Source: an uncultured Phycisphaerales bacterium
GTDB taxonomy: Bacteria; Planctomycetota; Phycisphaerae; Tepidisphaerales; Tepidisphaeraceae
Reading direction: 5' to 3'
Assembly: GCA_903871935.1 (NCBI GenBank)
Contig: CAIQIQ010000104.1
Coordinates: forward strand, 1 to 64,000
Length of the DNA: 64,000 bases
The notes below the pieces were generated by a model. That model was not told the DNA's origin. It did not search any database and saw only the letters and a program-made list of their open reading frames with translations. Made by a program: the position numbers and the translations under genes. How positions within the stretch are numbered: the stretch's first letter is position 1; every line of letters begins with the position of its first letter. Positions 33,474 through 42,424 of the stretch are shown piece after piece.

Positions 33474-34946
33474 GTGGGTTGCATCATCAAGGAAGATCCT
33501 CAACTGACGCGTTTGGCGGAAGTGATTGCGGAGAAGGTGGGACAACAACGATTTCATGTCTGGTTCAACAGTTCAACGCGTTTGGACTTGAAGCCAGATA
33601 TGCTGGAAATCTGTGTTCCCAATGACTTTATCAGCGAATGGATTGGTTCGCACTTCTCGCGTCTGATCCAGGAAGCGGCGCAAGAAGTGCTTGGCGGGCC
33701 GCTGCATGTGCGCTTCAGCGTCATGCCGCAGCTGTTCGACGCCCGCCCAGAGGAGCCGGCGGCGGAAACCAGGGATGCCCTGGCGAAAACGCACAGCGGG
33801 TTTGCCCATGCCAAGACGATTCTCAACGGCACCTTGCCCCCGACGGCGACGCATCCACCCGTGCAGCGGCCGGCGCCCAGCGTGGGGCGCGCCCGCCTGC
33901 GGCACAGCCTGGACACCTTTGTGGTTGGCGCAAGCAATCAGCTTGCCTACAACGCCGCAGCGCACGTAGCACAGTATCCCGGGTCACAGTACACGCCTTT
34001 GTTCATTCACGGCTCCTGCGGCCTGGGCAAGACGCATCTGCTGCAGGGCATCTGCCGCCGGTTCCTGGAACTGCATCCGACGCGCCGCTGGGCCTATATG
34101 ACTGGCGAGGAGTTCACCAATGAATTTGTGCAGGCGATGCGGATGAACAAGATCGACCAGTTCCGCCATCGGATGCGGGAACTGGATCTCCTGGTGATCG
34201 ACGATGTGCATTTTCTGGCTGGCAAACGCGCCACCATGGAGGAGTTCCTGCACACGTTCAACGCGATTGAGGCGATGGGCAAGCAGGTGGTAATGGCATC
34301 GGACAGCCATCCGAAGACAATCGAGGATTTTGGCGAATCGCTGATCAACCGCTTCGTCTCAGGGATGGTGGTGCGGATCGATCCGCCGAACTTCCAGATG
34401 CGCTGCGAGATGCTTCGGCGGATGGCCCTTGAGCATCAGCTTACCATTGCCGATGAGGTGATCTGCTGGATTGCCCGGCGGGTGACCCAGAATGTGCGCG
34501 AACTGGAAGGCGCTATTACCCGCGTGGCGGCGTACTCGAAGCTGAGCAACCGCCCGGTTGATGAGCAGCTTGCCCATGAAGCCCTGGGCGACCTGGAGCG
34601 GCAGCATGTGCAGCCGATCCGGCCGGATGCCATCGTACAGTCGGTGTGCGATTACTTCGGGGTGGCGCATCGGGACCTGCTGTCGGCCCGGCGCGATCAC
34701 GGAATCAGCCTGCCGCGCTCGGTGGCGATGTATCTGGTCAGGAAGATGTCAACGCTCTCCTACCCGGAGATCGGGCAACTACTGAACAAGCGGAATCACT
34801 CCACGGTAATCAGCGCCTGCCGCCGGATCGATCGCGCCATCACTGGCGGCGAGGCCTTGGAATGGTCCAGTGCGCTGGGCACACGCAAGGAAGATGCAGC
34901 GGAACTGCTGCAACGGCTGGAAGAGCACTGCCGGGCGGGGAAATAG
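33474..34946 (+). CDS. dnaA: Chromosomal replication initiator DnaA
   Basis: 490 aa starting at GTG 33474, chosen because GGAAGGAG stands six bases before it; the longer upstream frame lacks homology character. Domain I is at residues 5-75 (RFHVWFNSSTRLDLK...DFISEWIGSHF), and domain II is a Pro/Ala linker. The AAA+ domain III has Walker A GSCGLGKTHLL, Walker B LLVIDDVHFLAGK and sensor NRFVSGM. Domain IV ends with the DnaA signature RNHSTVISACRRIDRAI. The Walker A loop reads GSCG where most DnaA proteins have GGVG. It binds DnaA boxes and opens oriC. It is monocistronic, closed by a strong hairpin. Confidence 0.95.
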   Translation: MGCIIKEDPQLTRLAEVIAEKVGQQRFHVWFNSSTRLDLKPDMLEICVPNDFISEWIGSHFSRLIQEAAQEVLGGPLHVRFSVMPQLFDARPEEPAAETRDALAKTHSGFAHAKTILNGTLPPTATHPPVQRPAPSVGRARLRHSLDTFVVGASNQLAYNAAAHVAQYPGSQYTPLFIHGSCGLGKTHLLQGICRRFLELHPTRRWAYMTGEEFTNEFVQAMRMNKIDQFRHRMRELDLLVIDDVHFLAGKRATMEEFLHTFNAIEAMGKQVVMASDSHPKTIEDFGESLINRFVSGMVVRIDPPNFQMRCEMLRRMALEHQLTIADEVICWIARRVTQNVRELEGAITRVAAYSKLSNRPVDEQLAHEALGDLERQHVQPIRPDAIVQSVCDYFGVAHRDLLSARRDHGISLPRSVAMYLVRKMSTLSYPEIGQLLNKRNHSTVISACRRIDRAITGGEALEWSSALGTRKEDAAELLQRLEEHCRAGK

Positions 34947-34961
34947 GCTGGCTGGAAAAGA

Positions 34962-34994
34962 ACAAACCCGCGGGGATAAACCCCGCGGGTTTGT
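34962..34994. terminator. Bidirectional terminator between dnaA and HU
   Basis: ACAAACCCGCGGGG (34962-34975), loop ATAAA, and CCCCGCGGGTTTGT (34981-34994) make a perfect 14-bp stem between two convergent genes. The stem's own A/T ends supply the U-rich ends for both directions. Confidence 0.85.
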
Positions 34995-35023
34995 GTTGGC
35001 TCTTTTGTTCGAGCGGGAAAGAC

Positions 35024-35323
35024 TTACTTCTTGGCGCCCAGGACGGCATCCTTGGCGGCCTTGGCGAAGCGGAACTTCAGGACTTTCTTCGCGGGGACCT
35101 TGACGATCTGGCCGGCCTTCGGGCCGATCGAAATCTTCATCTCACGGGCGGCGCGGAGTACCAGAACAACCTTGCCCAGACCCGGGAGGACGAACTGATT
35201 CTTGGCCTGCCCGTAGGCAAGCTTCGCTTGCGCGTCAAAGAACTGGATCACCTGCTTCTTGCTGATGCCAACTTCTTCCGCCAGTTTCCCGGCGATCTCC
35301 GACTTGGTCATTGCCTTGGCCAT
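35024..35323 (-). CDS. HU/IHF-family DNA-binding protein
   Basis: 99 aa. MTKSEIAGKLAEEVGISKKQVIQFFDAQ is the helical dimerisation half, and FVLPGLGKVVLVLRAAREMKISIGPKAGQIVKVPAKKVLKFRFAKAAKDAV the beta-arm half. The GLGKVVLVLRAAREMKIS segment replaces the usual G(F)GxFxVRxRAxRxGRNPxTG, so the arm is atypical: it lacks the 'RNP' tip and may bend DNA differently. The C-terminal lysines are typical. A promoter candidate lies about 175 bp upstream. Confidence 0.88.
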   Translation of the reverse strand: MAKAMTKSEIAGKLAEEVGISKKQVIQFFDAQAKLAYGQAKNQFVLPGLGKVVLVLRAAREMKISIGPKAGQIVKVPAKKVLKFRFAKAAKDAVLGAKK

Positions 35324-35789
35324 GAATGATCTCCTTTCCAGAGGTGGAGTATTTGCTCACCACCGGCAAACGGCATGTGCCGCCGGCCGACGGCTCCCGG
35401 AGAAGCAATCCGTGCTTCAGAGCCGAGAGTCAGCCCTTCGGACCACAAAGCCCGTCGAAGCTGTCGCAAGCAAGGCCATACACTGCTTACGATGGCATGA
35501 ATATAGTGTGTTTTCCGGGATTTGCAAGCGCAAAATCGTTTTCGCATCAGTTTTACCGCAGTGAAGCCACCATCAGGTCGGAATTGAGCCAGCGGCACCG
35601 GGTCAGGCGGCCGTTCTGGCAATGGTTGGAGTACTGCAAATTTGCGGTAAGTTGCCTGCCCGGACCATGCAGAACCGGGGATGCGTTTGTGCGCGATCCG
35701 GGATGCGCAGCTTCACTGGCCATGACTGCTGGCAGGCAGGTGCGTTCGAGGCAGAGGGGTAACGGTGTCGGTTCGTCGTCTATCGGTGG
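35324..35789. promoter_or_regulatory. HU upstream region
   Basis: On the minus strand TTGCAA (35522-35527), a 16-nt spacer and TATATT (35500-35505) form a good sigma-70 promoter for the HU gene, leaving a leader of about 170 nt that may be regulatory. No gene is seen in the remainder. Confidence 0.45.
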
Positions 35790-37202
35790 TCACAACTGAT
35801 GGAGCATCGATGCAAGGAAATCGGGTTGAAGTTGGCCGCGGGTCCAGGTGAACGCGGCGGTACGGTCGATCGTGTCGGTATAGTGCACCGAGGTCGGGCT
35901 GCTGGCACCGAGGACATAGATCTGCATCGCGGCCGCGGAATCCACGTTGCGCAGATTCATGACGCCCGCCTCTGCAGCACAGAGTGTGTTCTCTGCGGTC
36001 GCCAAGGCATCGGTGGCGGGCAGTCCTTTCGCCCCGACAATGCTGAAGTTCGCGATACGCGCTGATGGATTAACGAAATCGGAGGAATTCGTGGCGATGC
36101 CGTCAAAGTCAGGCGCGACGCCGACCTGAATGGCCGACTGACTGAGCGAACTGACGCGAATATGCCCGATATTGCCCTGACTCTGGATTCGCGATGCAAA
36201 GAGTCCCTGCAGCAGATCGATGCCCCGGATATTGCCGGCCGAGGTTATGCTGCTGTTGAGCAGTTGCCCGCCGACAGTGATCTGCCCGATATCCCCCTCA
36301 CCGGTCGCGATTGCGAGATTGGTTACATCGGATGCCGCCCAGATTGAATTGAGCGAAGTGGATATGCCCGCAGCGCCAGTGGCGGTGATCGATCCGGTGA
36401 TTGTGCCGGTGGCGAAGCTGGAACTGCCCAGGGCATGGGTGGCGACCGTGCCAAAGCTGCTGGCGATGAGCTGGCCGTCGATCTGTCCGGCAGTGATGCT
36501 GCCAACTCGGCCGGTGGCTTGGACATCATTGAGAGTGCCCGCCACGCTGATGGTGCGAATCGACCAGTCGCCGGCGGTGGTGCTGCTGTCGCCAAGAATC
36601 AGGATTGCGCCGCAGTTTCCCGGCAGCGATTCGTCGGCCGACGTTCCGGGGATATCCTTCCGGCCGGTGATAATCAGTGCATCAACTGTTGGGGCATTGA
36701 GTTCCTGACCGTTATCAACCCGGCTCCAATCGGCCAGCCTGATCGTGCCGACATGCTGTCCGCCCGTGTATACCGCCAGGCCGTGCAGGACCCCCAGATT
36801 CAGCGACACTTTGCTGGACTTGGAGACCGGCTGCATCAGGTCATCGATGGAGATCTCCTTGGTGATGTCGGCGTTGGGTCCGTTCAGGGATCGCATCGGT
36901 CCATAGCAGCGGAGTTCGCCCAAGGTGACTCGGCCATCGCCACCTGCAGCACGCCGGACGGAGATGCTGAGGGCAGAATTGACCGTTGTGCCCGCCGTGG
37001 CAACATTGCGGGTGTCTGGATCCATCGACAAGGTGCCAGCGCCGCTGAGCCGGATGGTGACCTGATCGCCGTCGGTATCCGAGAAGCTGACCGGGGCGGC
37101 CGTGAGCAGTTGACGCTGTTCGAGGAGTTCCGCAATGGCCAAGCCCATCCGATTGTCCTGAATAGGCGCACATTTCCCGCTGCAAAATCGAAGCGAACGC
37201 AT
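35790..37202 (-). CDS. Planctomycete surface protein with LExRxLL N-terminus
   Basis: 470 aa. The start at 37202 follows AGGGAGGATCTA, a strong site. The N-terminus ends in AIAELLEQRQLLTAA (residues 22-36), the conserved 'LExRxLL' stretch found at the start of very large planctomycete exported proteins, presumably an export or anchoring signal. The rest is a low-complexity beta-solenoid (GSITAGQIDGQLIASSFGTV, GTITGSITATGAAGIS, NIRGIDLLQGLF, NIGHIRV), with repeated G-x-I-x-x-I units. It is likely a surface structural or adhesive protein. It is shorter than most of its class. No catalytic residues are evident. Confidence 0.8.
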   Translation of the reverse strand: MRSLRFCSGKCAPIQDNRMGLAIAELLEQRQLLTAAPVSFSDTDGDQVTIRLSGAGTLSMDPDTRNVATAGTTVNSALSISVRRAAGGDGRVTLGELRCYGPMRSLNGPNADITKEISIDDLMQPVSKSSKVSLNLGVLHGLAVYTGGQHVGTIRLADWSRVDNGQELNAPTVDALIITGRKDIPGTSADESLPGNCGAILILGDSSTTAGDWSIRTISVAGTLNDVQATGRVGSITAGQIDGQLIASSFGTVATHALGSSSFATGTITGSITATGAAGISTSLNSIWAASDVTNLAIATGEGDIGQITVGGQLLNSSITSAGNIRGIDLLQGLFASRIQSQGNIGHIRVSSLSQSAIQVGVAPDFDGIATNSSDFVNPSARIANFSIVGAKGLPATDALATAENTLCAAEAGVMNLRNVDSAAAMQIYVLGASSPTSVHYTDTIDRTAAFTWTRGQLQPDFLASMLHQL

Positions 37203-37857
37203 TAGATCCTCCCTTGCTTTGCCTAAGACACGGCCCACATCCCCGTCGGGCACTACCATAACATCATTGGGGGCTCGACCCATACAGTCAAGTTGGGGTC
37301 GGTATGGGGAGAATGCAGCGAAGCAGGCACAAGCGCGTTGCCTGTTCCAGCAGAAGGGGGACACTGCTGCTTAATGGGGCGCCACCGATTTCGTCGCCGG
37401 CCATGCCCTGCGATGCCGACGGCATCCGAACGAACTCATCCCATCGGCAGTTCCCGGCGATCCTTGCCGGGCCAGCGTTCCAGACCTCCCCAGCGGTAGG
37501 GAATGCGGCTCTCGACATTGCCCACCTCCGGCACGTTCCCAACTGGTCTTCTGTGCCCGTCCCGTGAAGATGCGGCGGCCAGGGCTCACCATCAACAAAG
37601 AACATGTCGTCGCCCTCGCCCCACCAACCCGGCTCGTTGGTGTCGCTTGCCAAGGTATCCGAACCGGGCTCTTCTTGGGGTTCTTCGCGTGCAATCCTCG
37701 GCTTCGTCCTGACCACGCTGGCCCCGATCACCGGCGTACTCGACCAGAATGGCGCGAACACCGTCTGTGGAACAAATAGCCGTATGCAAAATCTTGTGTA
37801 GTGGTAGAATAATCGCAGTTTCAGCATGTCCGTGGCGCCGAGTCGGAGGAGATTCAC
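37203..37857. other. Intergenic region with a gene remnant
   Basis: No intact gene is present. A recognisable DUF2961/GH172 fragment lies on the minus strand (see 37528-37644). TTGTGT and TAGAAT near 37793-37816 are a weak promoter candidate for the next gene. Confidence 0.5.
37528..37644 (-). pseudogene. Remnant of a DUF2961 (GH172-like) gene
   Basis: The minus-strand translation reads EPGWWGEGDDMFFVDGE, then HGTGTEDQLGTC, the hallmark core of DUF2961 proteins (WWGEGDExFFVDGE and HGTGTEDYF). Intact members are about 350-400 aa; here only about 40 residues match and the flanking frame is not recognisable. It is therefore a decayed fragment, and the DNA around it gives no complete frame. Confidence 0.6.
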
Positions 37858-38298
37858 ATGGACAAGAAGCTACTGGTTGTCATCGTAGTCGTGGCAGGGG
37901 CACTCCTGGTCGTGTTGTTCATGTCAAGGTCGGGCGGGTCGTCCAGCCAGGGAGGTGCGCCCTTCGCCAGCTCAAGTTCTGTCCAACCCAATCCGAAGTC
38001 ACCGGCCATGAGTGCCGAACTCCGGAAGTGGCTCGATGAACCATTCACCCACATCGCGATCAATCCGCCCCAGGATGTTCATGCCTATTTTCGGTTCCAG
38101 AATGAACACGGGCTTCCGGGCGCACATGGCATTCGCGTTGAAGTGGACAATGGCGTGCAGGGAACTATCGGCGGCGACTGGACAGGTACCGCATGGAGAC
38201 CCATCCTTGATGAGTTTTGCGCTCAGAACAACTGCACCTGGCACCTAACTGGTCCGTCCACAGTCCGGATCAGCGTACGAAGCACAGAGAGCCAGTAG
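37858..38298 (+). CDS. Membrane-anchored small protein with STN-like C-terminus
   Basis: 146 aa. A single N-terminal helix (LLVVIVVVAGALLVVLFM) anchors it, a Ser/Gly linker follows, and the last 60 residues (VEVDNGVQGTIGGDWTGTAW, ILDEFCAQNNCTWHLTGPSTVRI) resemble the secretin/TonB short N-terminal (STN) fold, in which a short beta-alpha-beta module ends in a 'xxxxWxLxGxxTxxI' strand. GGAGGAG stands nine bases before the start. It has no secretin partner nearby and the role is unknown. Confidence 0.68.
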   Translation: MDKKLLVVIVVVAGALLVVLFMSRSGGSSSQGGAPFASSSSVQPNPKSPAMSAELRKWLDEPFTHIAINPPQDVHAYFRFQNEHGLPGAHGIRVEVDNGVQGTIGGDWTGTAWRPILDEFCAQNNCTWHLTGPSTVRISVRSTESQ

Positions 38299-38408
38299 AC
38301 AGGCTACCCTTGGCCGTGGCCAGTTGTCTCTGTTGCCACCAGAGCCTCATGATCGGATCTCTTTACCGATGCCGCCATGTGCGCGACAATTCGGCGGGTA
38401 AGCCAACG

Positions 38409-38885
38409 ATGTCAACGACAACAAAAGCACTGCTGATCAAGCCTCACCATTTCCTGGATGTCATCAAGTTATTCGGATCGGGTCTTGAGCGATTCGTTCC
38501 CAATTTGGAATACGGTCATGATCTCTGGAGAGTGGGCAACGAGATTCTGGACAATCCCGATGTTCAGTTGGAGCTGACGATCGATAACGACGCGATCTGT
38601 GCTCCTTGTAGGTTCAATGGTGGATCGGCCTGCTCAGACGTAGCTTCGGCACATGTGACAGGCATTTCCAAAGATGAGTGGAATAAGCGGATTGACCAAC
38701 GGCTGCTTGCGCTGCTCGGCCTTGAAACCGGCGCCAGGCTTTCCGCTCGAGAGCTCGGCAGATTGGCAAAACAGAAGCTCGCACCAGAAGATGTTTTCGA
38801 AGTCTGGAAAGAGCATCCGATCGAGGTGACAACAAAGAGAGCCGGTTTCCTGATGGCGGGGCTCCAGAAGTACACTCAGCGGTAG
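38409..38885 (+). CDS. DUF1284-like protein
   Basis: 158 aa. It opens with LLIKPHHFLDVIKLFGSGLERFV and contains ICAPCRFNGGSACSD, which mirrors the DUF1284 pattern (RPHH, then DxxCxPC and a further Cys). Three cysteines in a short stretch suggest metal or Fe-S binding. The remaining 70 residues are helical. The start at ATG 38409 was preferred over the longer frame from 38217, which overlaps the upstream gene. No operon partner is evident. Confidence 0.6.
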   Translation: MSTTTKALLIKPHHFLDVIKLFGSGLERFVPNLEYGHDLWRVGNEILDNPDVQLELTIDNDAICAPCRFNGGSACSDVASAHVTGISKDEWNKRIDQRLLALLGLETGARLSARELGRLAKQKLAPEDVFEVWKEHPIEVTTKRAGFLMAGLQKYTQR

Positions 38886-38985
38886 ATGCTTCCGCCCCTA
38901 TCGGCCTCTGCCGCGATCGGCCACAAGTGTTGCTTAGATAACCGGTGCACTCTATGGCACCATGTCGCGCGCGTGCCGACTTTGG

Positions 38986-38991
38986 TATAGT
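38986..38991 (+). promoter_or_regulatory. TATAGT -10 box for the 680-residue protein
   Basis: TATAGT lies 33 bases before ATG 39025, with TGTCGC 17 bases upstream as a weak -35. This leaves a leader of about 26 nt that holds the GGAGG site. Confidence 0.35.
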
Positions 38992-39024
38992 ACCGCCCTG
39001 TCCGGGAAGGCTGTGGAGGAACGC

Positions 39025-41067
39025 ATGGATGCTCCGTTCAGTTGCATCGGCCGGTCGTTAACTGAGGGCTGGACCAATTGGCCCGAAGAATGGCTGGCCG
39101 CCTGTGCATATCCCAAATATCGCAGTTTCGTCTGCGTAATGCCGTCGATCCATGTCGCACAGGCCCCCGCACTGATCGCCGCGCTCAATGCCGAGCGCAC
39201 CGGCCGCGAGCAACTGCCCCTGAGCGAGGAGGAAGAGGCCGATATCCTCGCCGACCAGGTTGACCTGTTCGTGCGCAAGGGAAAGGTGCAGATCCGTCCG
39301 GACCATAGCGAAGCCGAAGTGGCCAACGCCCTGCGGGCCGACGAGATGCTCCAGGAGGTGCTCTCCAAGCTGGAAATCGAGTTCCTCAACACAAGTTATC
39401 CGGCGGTGCGCATGGCGATCAAACGCCAGGGTGAACTCTGGCGAATCACACCGCCGGTCCGCACCACCGCACAGATCGACAAGCTGATCGAGGAGTCTCT
39501 GGTTGCCATCGGCGAGCAGCGCATCTACTACTACAACCTCGTAACTGGCACGCGCTATCTGAGCTGTTCACGCCTGAAGAGCCTGGGCACGCTGCCTCTG
39601 GAAGACCTGCGCCGACAGTTGCAGGAGATCGCCACCATCTCGCTCAAGCGCAACAGCAAGTTCCGCCCGGAACTGGCGCTCTTTGAGGCGGCCTCCGAAG
39701 CGCCCCTGGAACTGATCCGCCAGGCTTCGCTGGCGGCGCTCTCGCCGCAGGCCCTGCGCGAGCTGCATACCGCGGCATGCAACGCTTTCGCGGCGTGTTG
39801 CCCCGCCGAATTGCAGGAGGATGATCCCCGCAGCGAAGCGTGGAAATCGCGGATGGCATGCGCTTTGACGGAAACGGCCGAGAAACTGGTTTCCGAGGAG
39901 GTGTGGCTGGGATTAAGCCCCGAGTTCCTGCTGAAGGTGCGCTGGCTTCCCGGCGGCAGAATCCAGGATGGCGCCATCTCGCTGGAGACGGATCTTGGCC
40001 GTTGTTTCCCCAATCCGCCGGCGCCTTATGAAGAGGATCGCTATAACGATGCTCCCGACCCGCACGAGCAGGTGCGCGGCATCATTTTCAATTTTTTCCG
40101 CGAATACCGCGAGCTGGAGTACATCAATGTCGGCCGCGTGCTGGCATCCCTGGGCGATCGTCCTCGCGACGGCGGCCGGCGCGGCGTATATCTGGTCGAG
40201 ATCAAGCAGAAGTTCAATCCCAACGAGATGGTGCGTATTGTCCGCCTGCAGAAATGGGATGTCTGGATACATTTGAATGAAGGAAAGAGCTGGGAGCAGG
40301 CAATGGTCGAGTCGGCCGAGTATACCGACTACGTTCTGGACCGCCGCCTGGGATGTCAGCAACTGGGTATGCGTGTTTCACAGTGGATTACGCAGCACAG
40401 CTTCCCCGAGACCTATCGCGGCAGTAACCGCGAGATGTATGGTCTGCGCATCTGGAGCGTCTTCTTCGAGCGCGACTACATGACGGGCATGGTGACTTCA
40501 AAGATACCTGGAGCGATGCTCAAGACGCCCGGCTATGGGAAGGCCCTGGCTCACCTTTTGGGCGAGGCCGCGGCGATCAATATGATTGTCGGGCGCACTG
40601 ATCGCAAGATGCGGGTGAATTTTGATGATGGCGATGAGGTGCTGATCACCGACCAAAAGGGCTGGCCGCTGACGATCACTGTTGCGGATCCGACCGGCGC
40701 GTTTACCGAATACACCAGCGATCTGATGGACGATGCGCCCGACTATGCGCGACCCTACCTGCGACGGCGCGATCGTCTGGATCAGCCGCGCGAGTTCCTC
40801 GACGCGTATCTGGCGGGATTCGTGAAACGCTTCGAGGAAGTGCAGAAAGACTACGGACGCCGGCGTGTGGCCCTGCGGGGCCTGTTTGCCCACGTACCCA
40901 AAGATCCGACGGGAAACTTCTCCTACCGCTGGGATTGTGTGCTCAATCGCCTGGAGCGCGCCGATGCCAAAGCATTGGCCGCTCGCATCCGTGCGGCGGC
41001 CGAAGCCGCAGAAGCCGCGCCCGCTAGTGCGGAACAGGTCGCGGCTAGTGCTGGTCAATCCTGTTGA
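39025..41067 (+). CDS. Large conserved-looking protein of unknown function
   Basis: 680 aa with no signal peptide or membrane segment. The start at 39025 follows GTGGAGGAACGC. The middle (about 385-470) has a strongly patterned block: YLVEIKQKFNPNEMVRIVRL, NEGKSWEQAMVESAEYTDYV and LDRRLGCQQLGMRVSQWI. A later block reads FFERDYMTGMVTSKIPGAM, AAAINMIVGRTDRKMRVNFDDGDEVLI and ITVADPTGAFTEY. The D-G-D-E and D-P-T-G-x-F patterns look like catalytic or nucleotide-contacting sites, faintly reminiscent of kinase-like folds, but I assign no family. The C-terminus is Ala/Glu-rich. Its stop overlaps the tail of the MOSC-moaB gene by 23 nt in a convergent arrangement. Confidence 0.75.
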   Translation: MDAPFSCIGRSLTEGWTNWPEEWLAACAYPKYRSFVCVMPSIHVAQAPALIAALNAERTGREQLPLSEEEEADILADQVDLFVRKGKVQIRPDHSEAEVANALRADEMLQEVLSKLEIEFLNTSYPAVRMAIKRQGELWRITPPVRTTAQIDKLIEESLVAIGEQRIYYYNLVTGTRYLSCSRLKSLGTLPLEDLRRQLQEIATISLKRNSKFRPELALFEAASEAPLELIRQASLAALSPQALRELHTAACNAFAACCPAELQEDDPRSEAWKSRMACALTETAEKLVSEEVWLGLSPEFLLKVRWLPGGRIQDGAISLETDLGRCFPNPPAPYEEDRYNDAPDPHEQVRGIIFNFFREYRELEYINVGRVLASLGDRPRDGGRRGVYLVEIKQKFNPNEMVRIVRLQKWDVWIHLNEGKSWEQAMVESAEYTDYVLDRRLGCQQLGMRVSQWITQHSFPETYRGSNREMYGLRIWSVFFERDYMTGMVTSKIPGAMLKTPGYGKALAHLLGEAAAINMIVGRTDRKMRVNFDDGDEVLITDQKGWPLTITVADPTGAFTEYTSDLMDDAPDYARPYLRRRDRLDQPREFLDAYLAGFVKRFEEVQKDYGRRRVALRGLFAHVPKDPTGNFSYRWDCVLNRLERADAKALAARIRAAAEAAEAAPASAEQVAASAGQSC

Positions 41068-41974
41068 CCATGCGCAGGCTGTGCTCCAGCGTCTTGAGGA
41101 TTTCGTCCAGGTACTGCTGCACCGCCTTCTCGCTGCCGGGAAGGACATAGATCAGCGTTGAGCCGATCAGACCGGCCACGCTGCGGCTTAACAGCGCGGA
41201 GGGAATGGATTCGCCGTACTTGACGCGTATGTATTCCATGATGCCGGGCATTTCGCGGGTGAGAAGAGGGCGGATGACGTCAGGGGTCATGTCGCGCGGG
41301 CCGATACCGGTGCCGCCGGTGGTGAAAATGATATCGGTCTGTGCGGCAATGGCCGCCTCGATCGCCGCGCGGAGCTGTACCGGATCGTCAGGAAGAAGAG
41401 ATGACGTGATCTCGGCGGCCCAATGTCCGGCGGCGAAATGCGTTTGCAGACGGGCGCGGATGGCCGGTCCGCTTCGGTCTTCGTATTCACCGCGCGAAGC
41501 CCGATCGCTCAGGGTGATCACCTGGATGTTCAGCGGACGCGGCGTATGGGTGATCGGATCGCCGGGTTTTACTTCGCCGCCATGAATCACGCGGGTGAAG
41601 ATGCCTTCCTTGGGCATCACGCACTTGCCTACGGCCTGGTAGATCGCGCATCCATCGCCGTGGCAGGCCTTGCCGATCTGGGTGACCTCCAGAGCGACTT
41701 CGCCGATGTCCAGACGGTCACGGATATGGCAGCGGTTTAAGTCCAGTCCACGGGTGGTGAGATTCTCAGCAAACTCGCCGGGGGCAAAACTGCGGCCGGC
41801 CTGCTGGCCAAACCTGGCGATGCTTTCCTCGGCCAGCAGACTGACCTGCCGGTGCCAGGAACCTGCGTGAGCATCGCCGGAGATGCCGGTGACGGTCACC
41901 TCTACTGATGGCACGGACTGCTTGGCCGTGCCCTTCTGCCGGGAAACATTGACAGAGATGATCCGGGCGCTCAT
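41045..41974 (-). CDS. MOSC domain fused to MoaB/MogA (molybdopterin adenylyltransferase)
   Basis: 309 aa; last gene of the C1/molybdenum operon. Residues 1-145 are a MOSC domain (VEVTVTGISGDAHAGSWHRQVSLLAEESI, FAENLTTRGLDL, IGKACHGDGCAIY), which carries or hands on sulfur in Moco enzymes. Residues 150-309 are MoaB/MogA (VITLSDRASRGEYEDRSGP, IFTTGGTGIGPRDMTPDVI), which adenylates molybdopterin before metal insertion by MoeA. Such MOSC-MoaB fusions are known. The start at 41974 overlaps the moaC stop by 4 nt. The stop runs 23 nt into the end of the convergent 680-residue gene. Confidence 0.88.
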   Translation of the reverse strand: MSARIISVNVSRQKGTAKQSVPSVEVTVTGISGDAHAGSWHRQVSLLAEESIARFGQQAGRSFAPGEFAENLTTRGLDLNRCHIRDRLDIGEVALEVTQIGKACHGDGCAIYQAVGKCVMPKEGIFTRVIHGGEVKPGDPITHTPRPLNIQVITLSDRASRGEYEDRSGPAIRARLQTHFAAGHWAAEITSSLLPDDPVQLRAAIEAAIAAQTDIIFTTGGTGIGPRDMTPDVIRPLLTREMPGIMEYIRVKYGESIPSALLSRSVAGLIGSTLIYVLPGSEKAVQQYLDEILKTLEHSLRMVNRIDQH

Positions 41975-42420
41975 GCGGGCTCCTTGGTCTTTTCCAGCAG
42001 GCGAATGTTCGAGATCTCCATCGACTTGTCGACCGCTTTGCACATGTCGTAGATCGTCAGCAGTGCCACGCTGACGGCCGTCAGCGCCTCCATCTCGACG
42101 CCGGTTTGGCCGGTGCATTTCACTTCGCTGGTGATCTGGACACCCTCTGGTTTCAGGACAGCCTCGACATGCACCTTGCTCAGTAGCAGAGCGTGGCAGA
42201 GCGGAATCAGCGATGCGGTCTGTTTGGCAGCCTGTACCCCGGCCAGTTCGGCCGTTACCAGCACATTGCCCTTGGCCATCCGTTGATCCCGGATCTGTTC
42301 AATGGTCTTGGGCTGCAGGCGGATGAGACCCTCGGCCCGGGCCATCCGGTGGCTCAGGGGCTTGTCGCCAACATCCACCATACGCGGGCGGCCGTGTTCG
42401 TCGATGTGGGTCAGGTTCAT
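41971..42420 (-). CDS. moaC: Cyclic pyranopterin monophosphate synthase MoaC
   Basis: 149 aa, normal length. MoaC makes cyclic pyranopterin monophosphate from the MoaA product. Key residues are seen in MAKGNVLVTAELAGVQAAKQTASLIPLCHALLLS (the PLCH active-site segment) and TGVEMEALTAVSVALLTIYDMCKAVDKSMEI. The start at 42420 (MNLTHIDEHG) lies 4 nt after the moaA stop, so the two are coupled. Confidence 0.93.
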   Translation of the reverse strand: MNLTHIDEHGRPRMVDVGDKPLSHRMARAEGLIRLQPKTIEQIRDQRMAKGNVLVTAELAGVQAAKQTASLIPLCHALLLSKVHVEAVLKPEGVQITSEVKCTGQTGVEMEALTAVSVALLTIYDMCKAVDKSMEISNIRLLEKTKEPA

Positions 42421-42424
42421 GTGG

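Noticed and set aside
37288..37857. An intact 189-codon minus-strand gene
   Set aside because: Only about 40 residues resemble DUF2961; the flanks do not match and there is no start site, so it was treated as a remnant.
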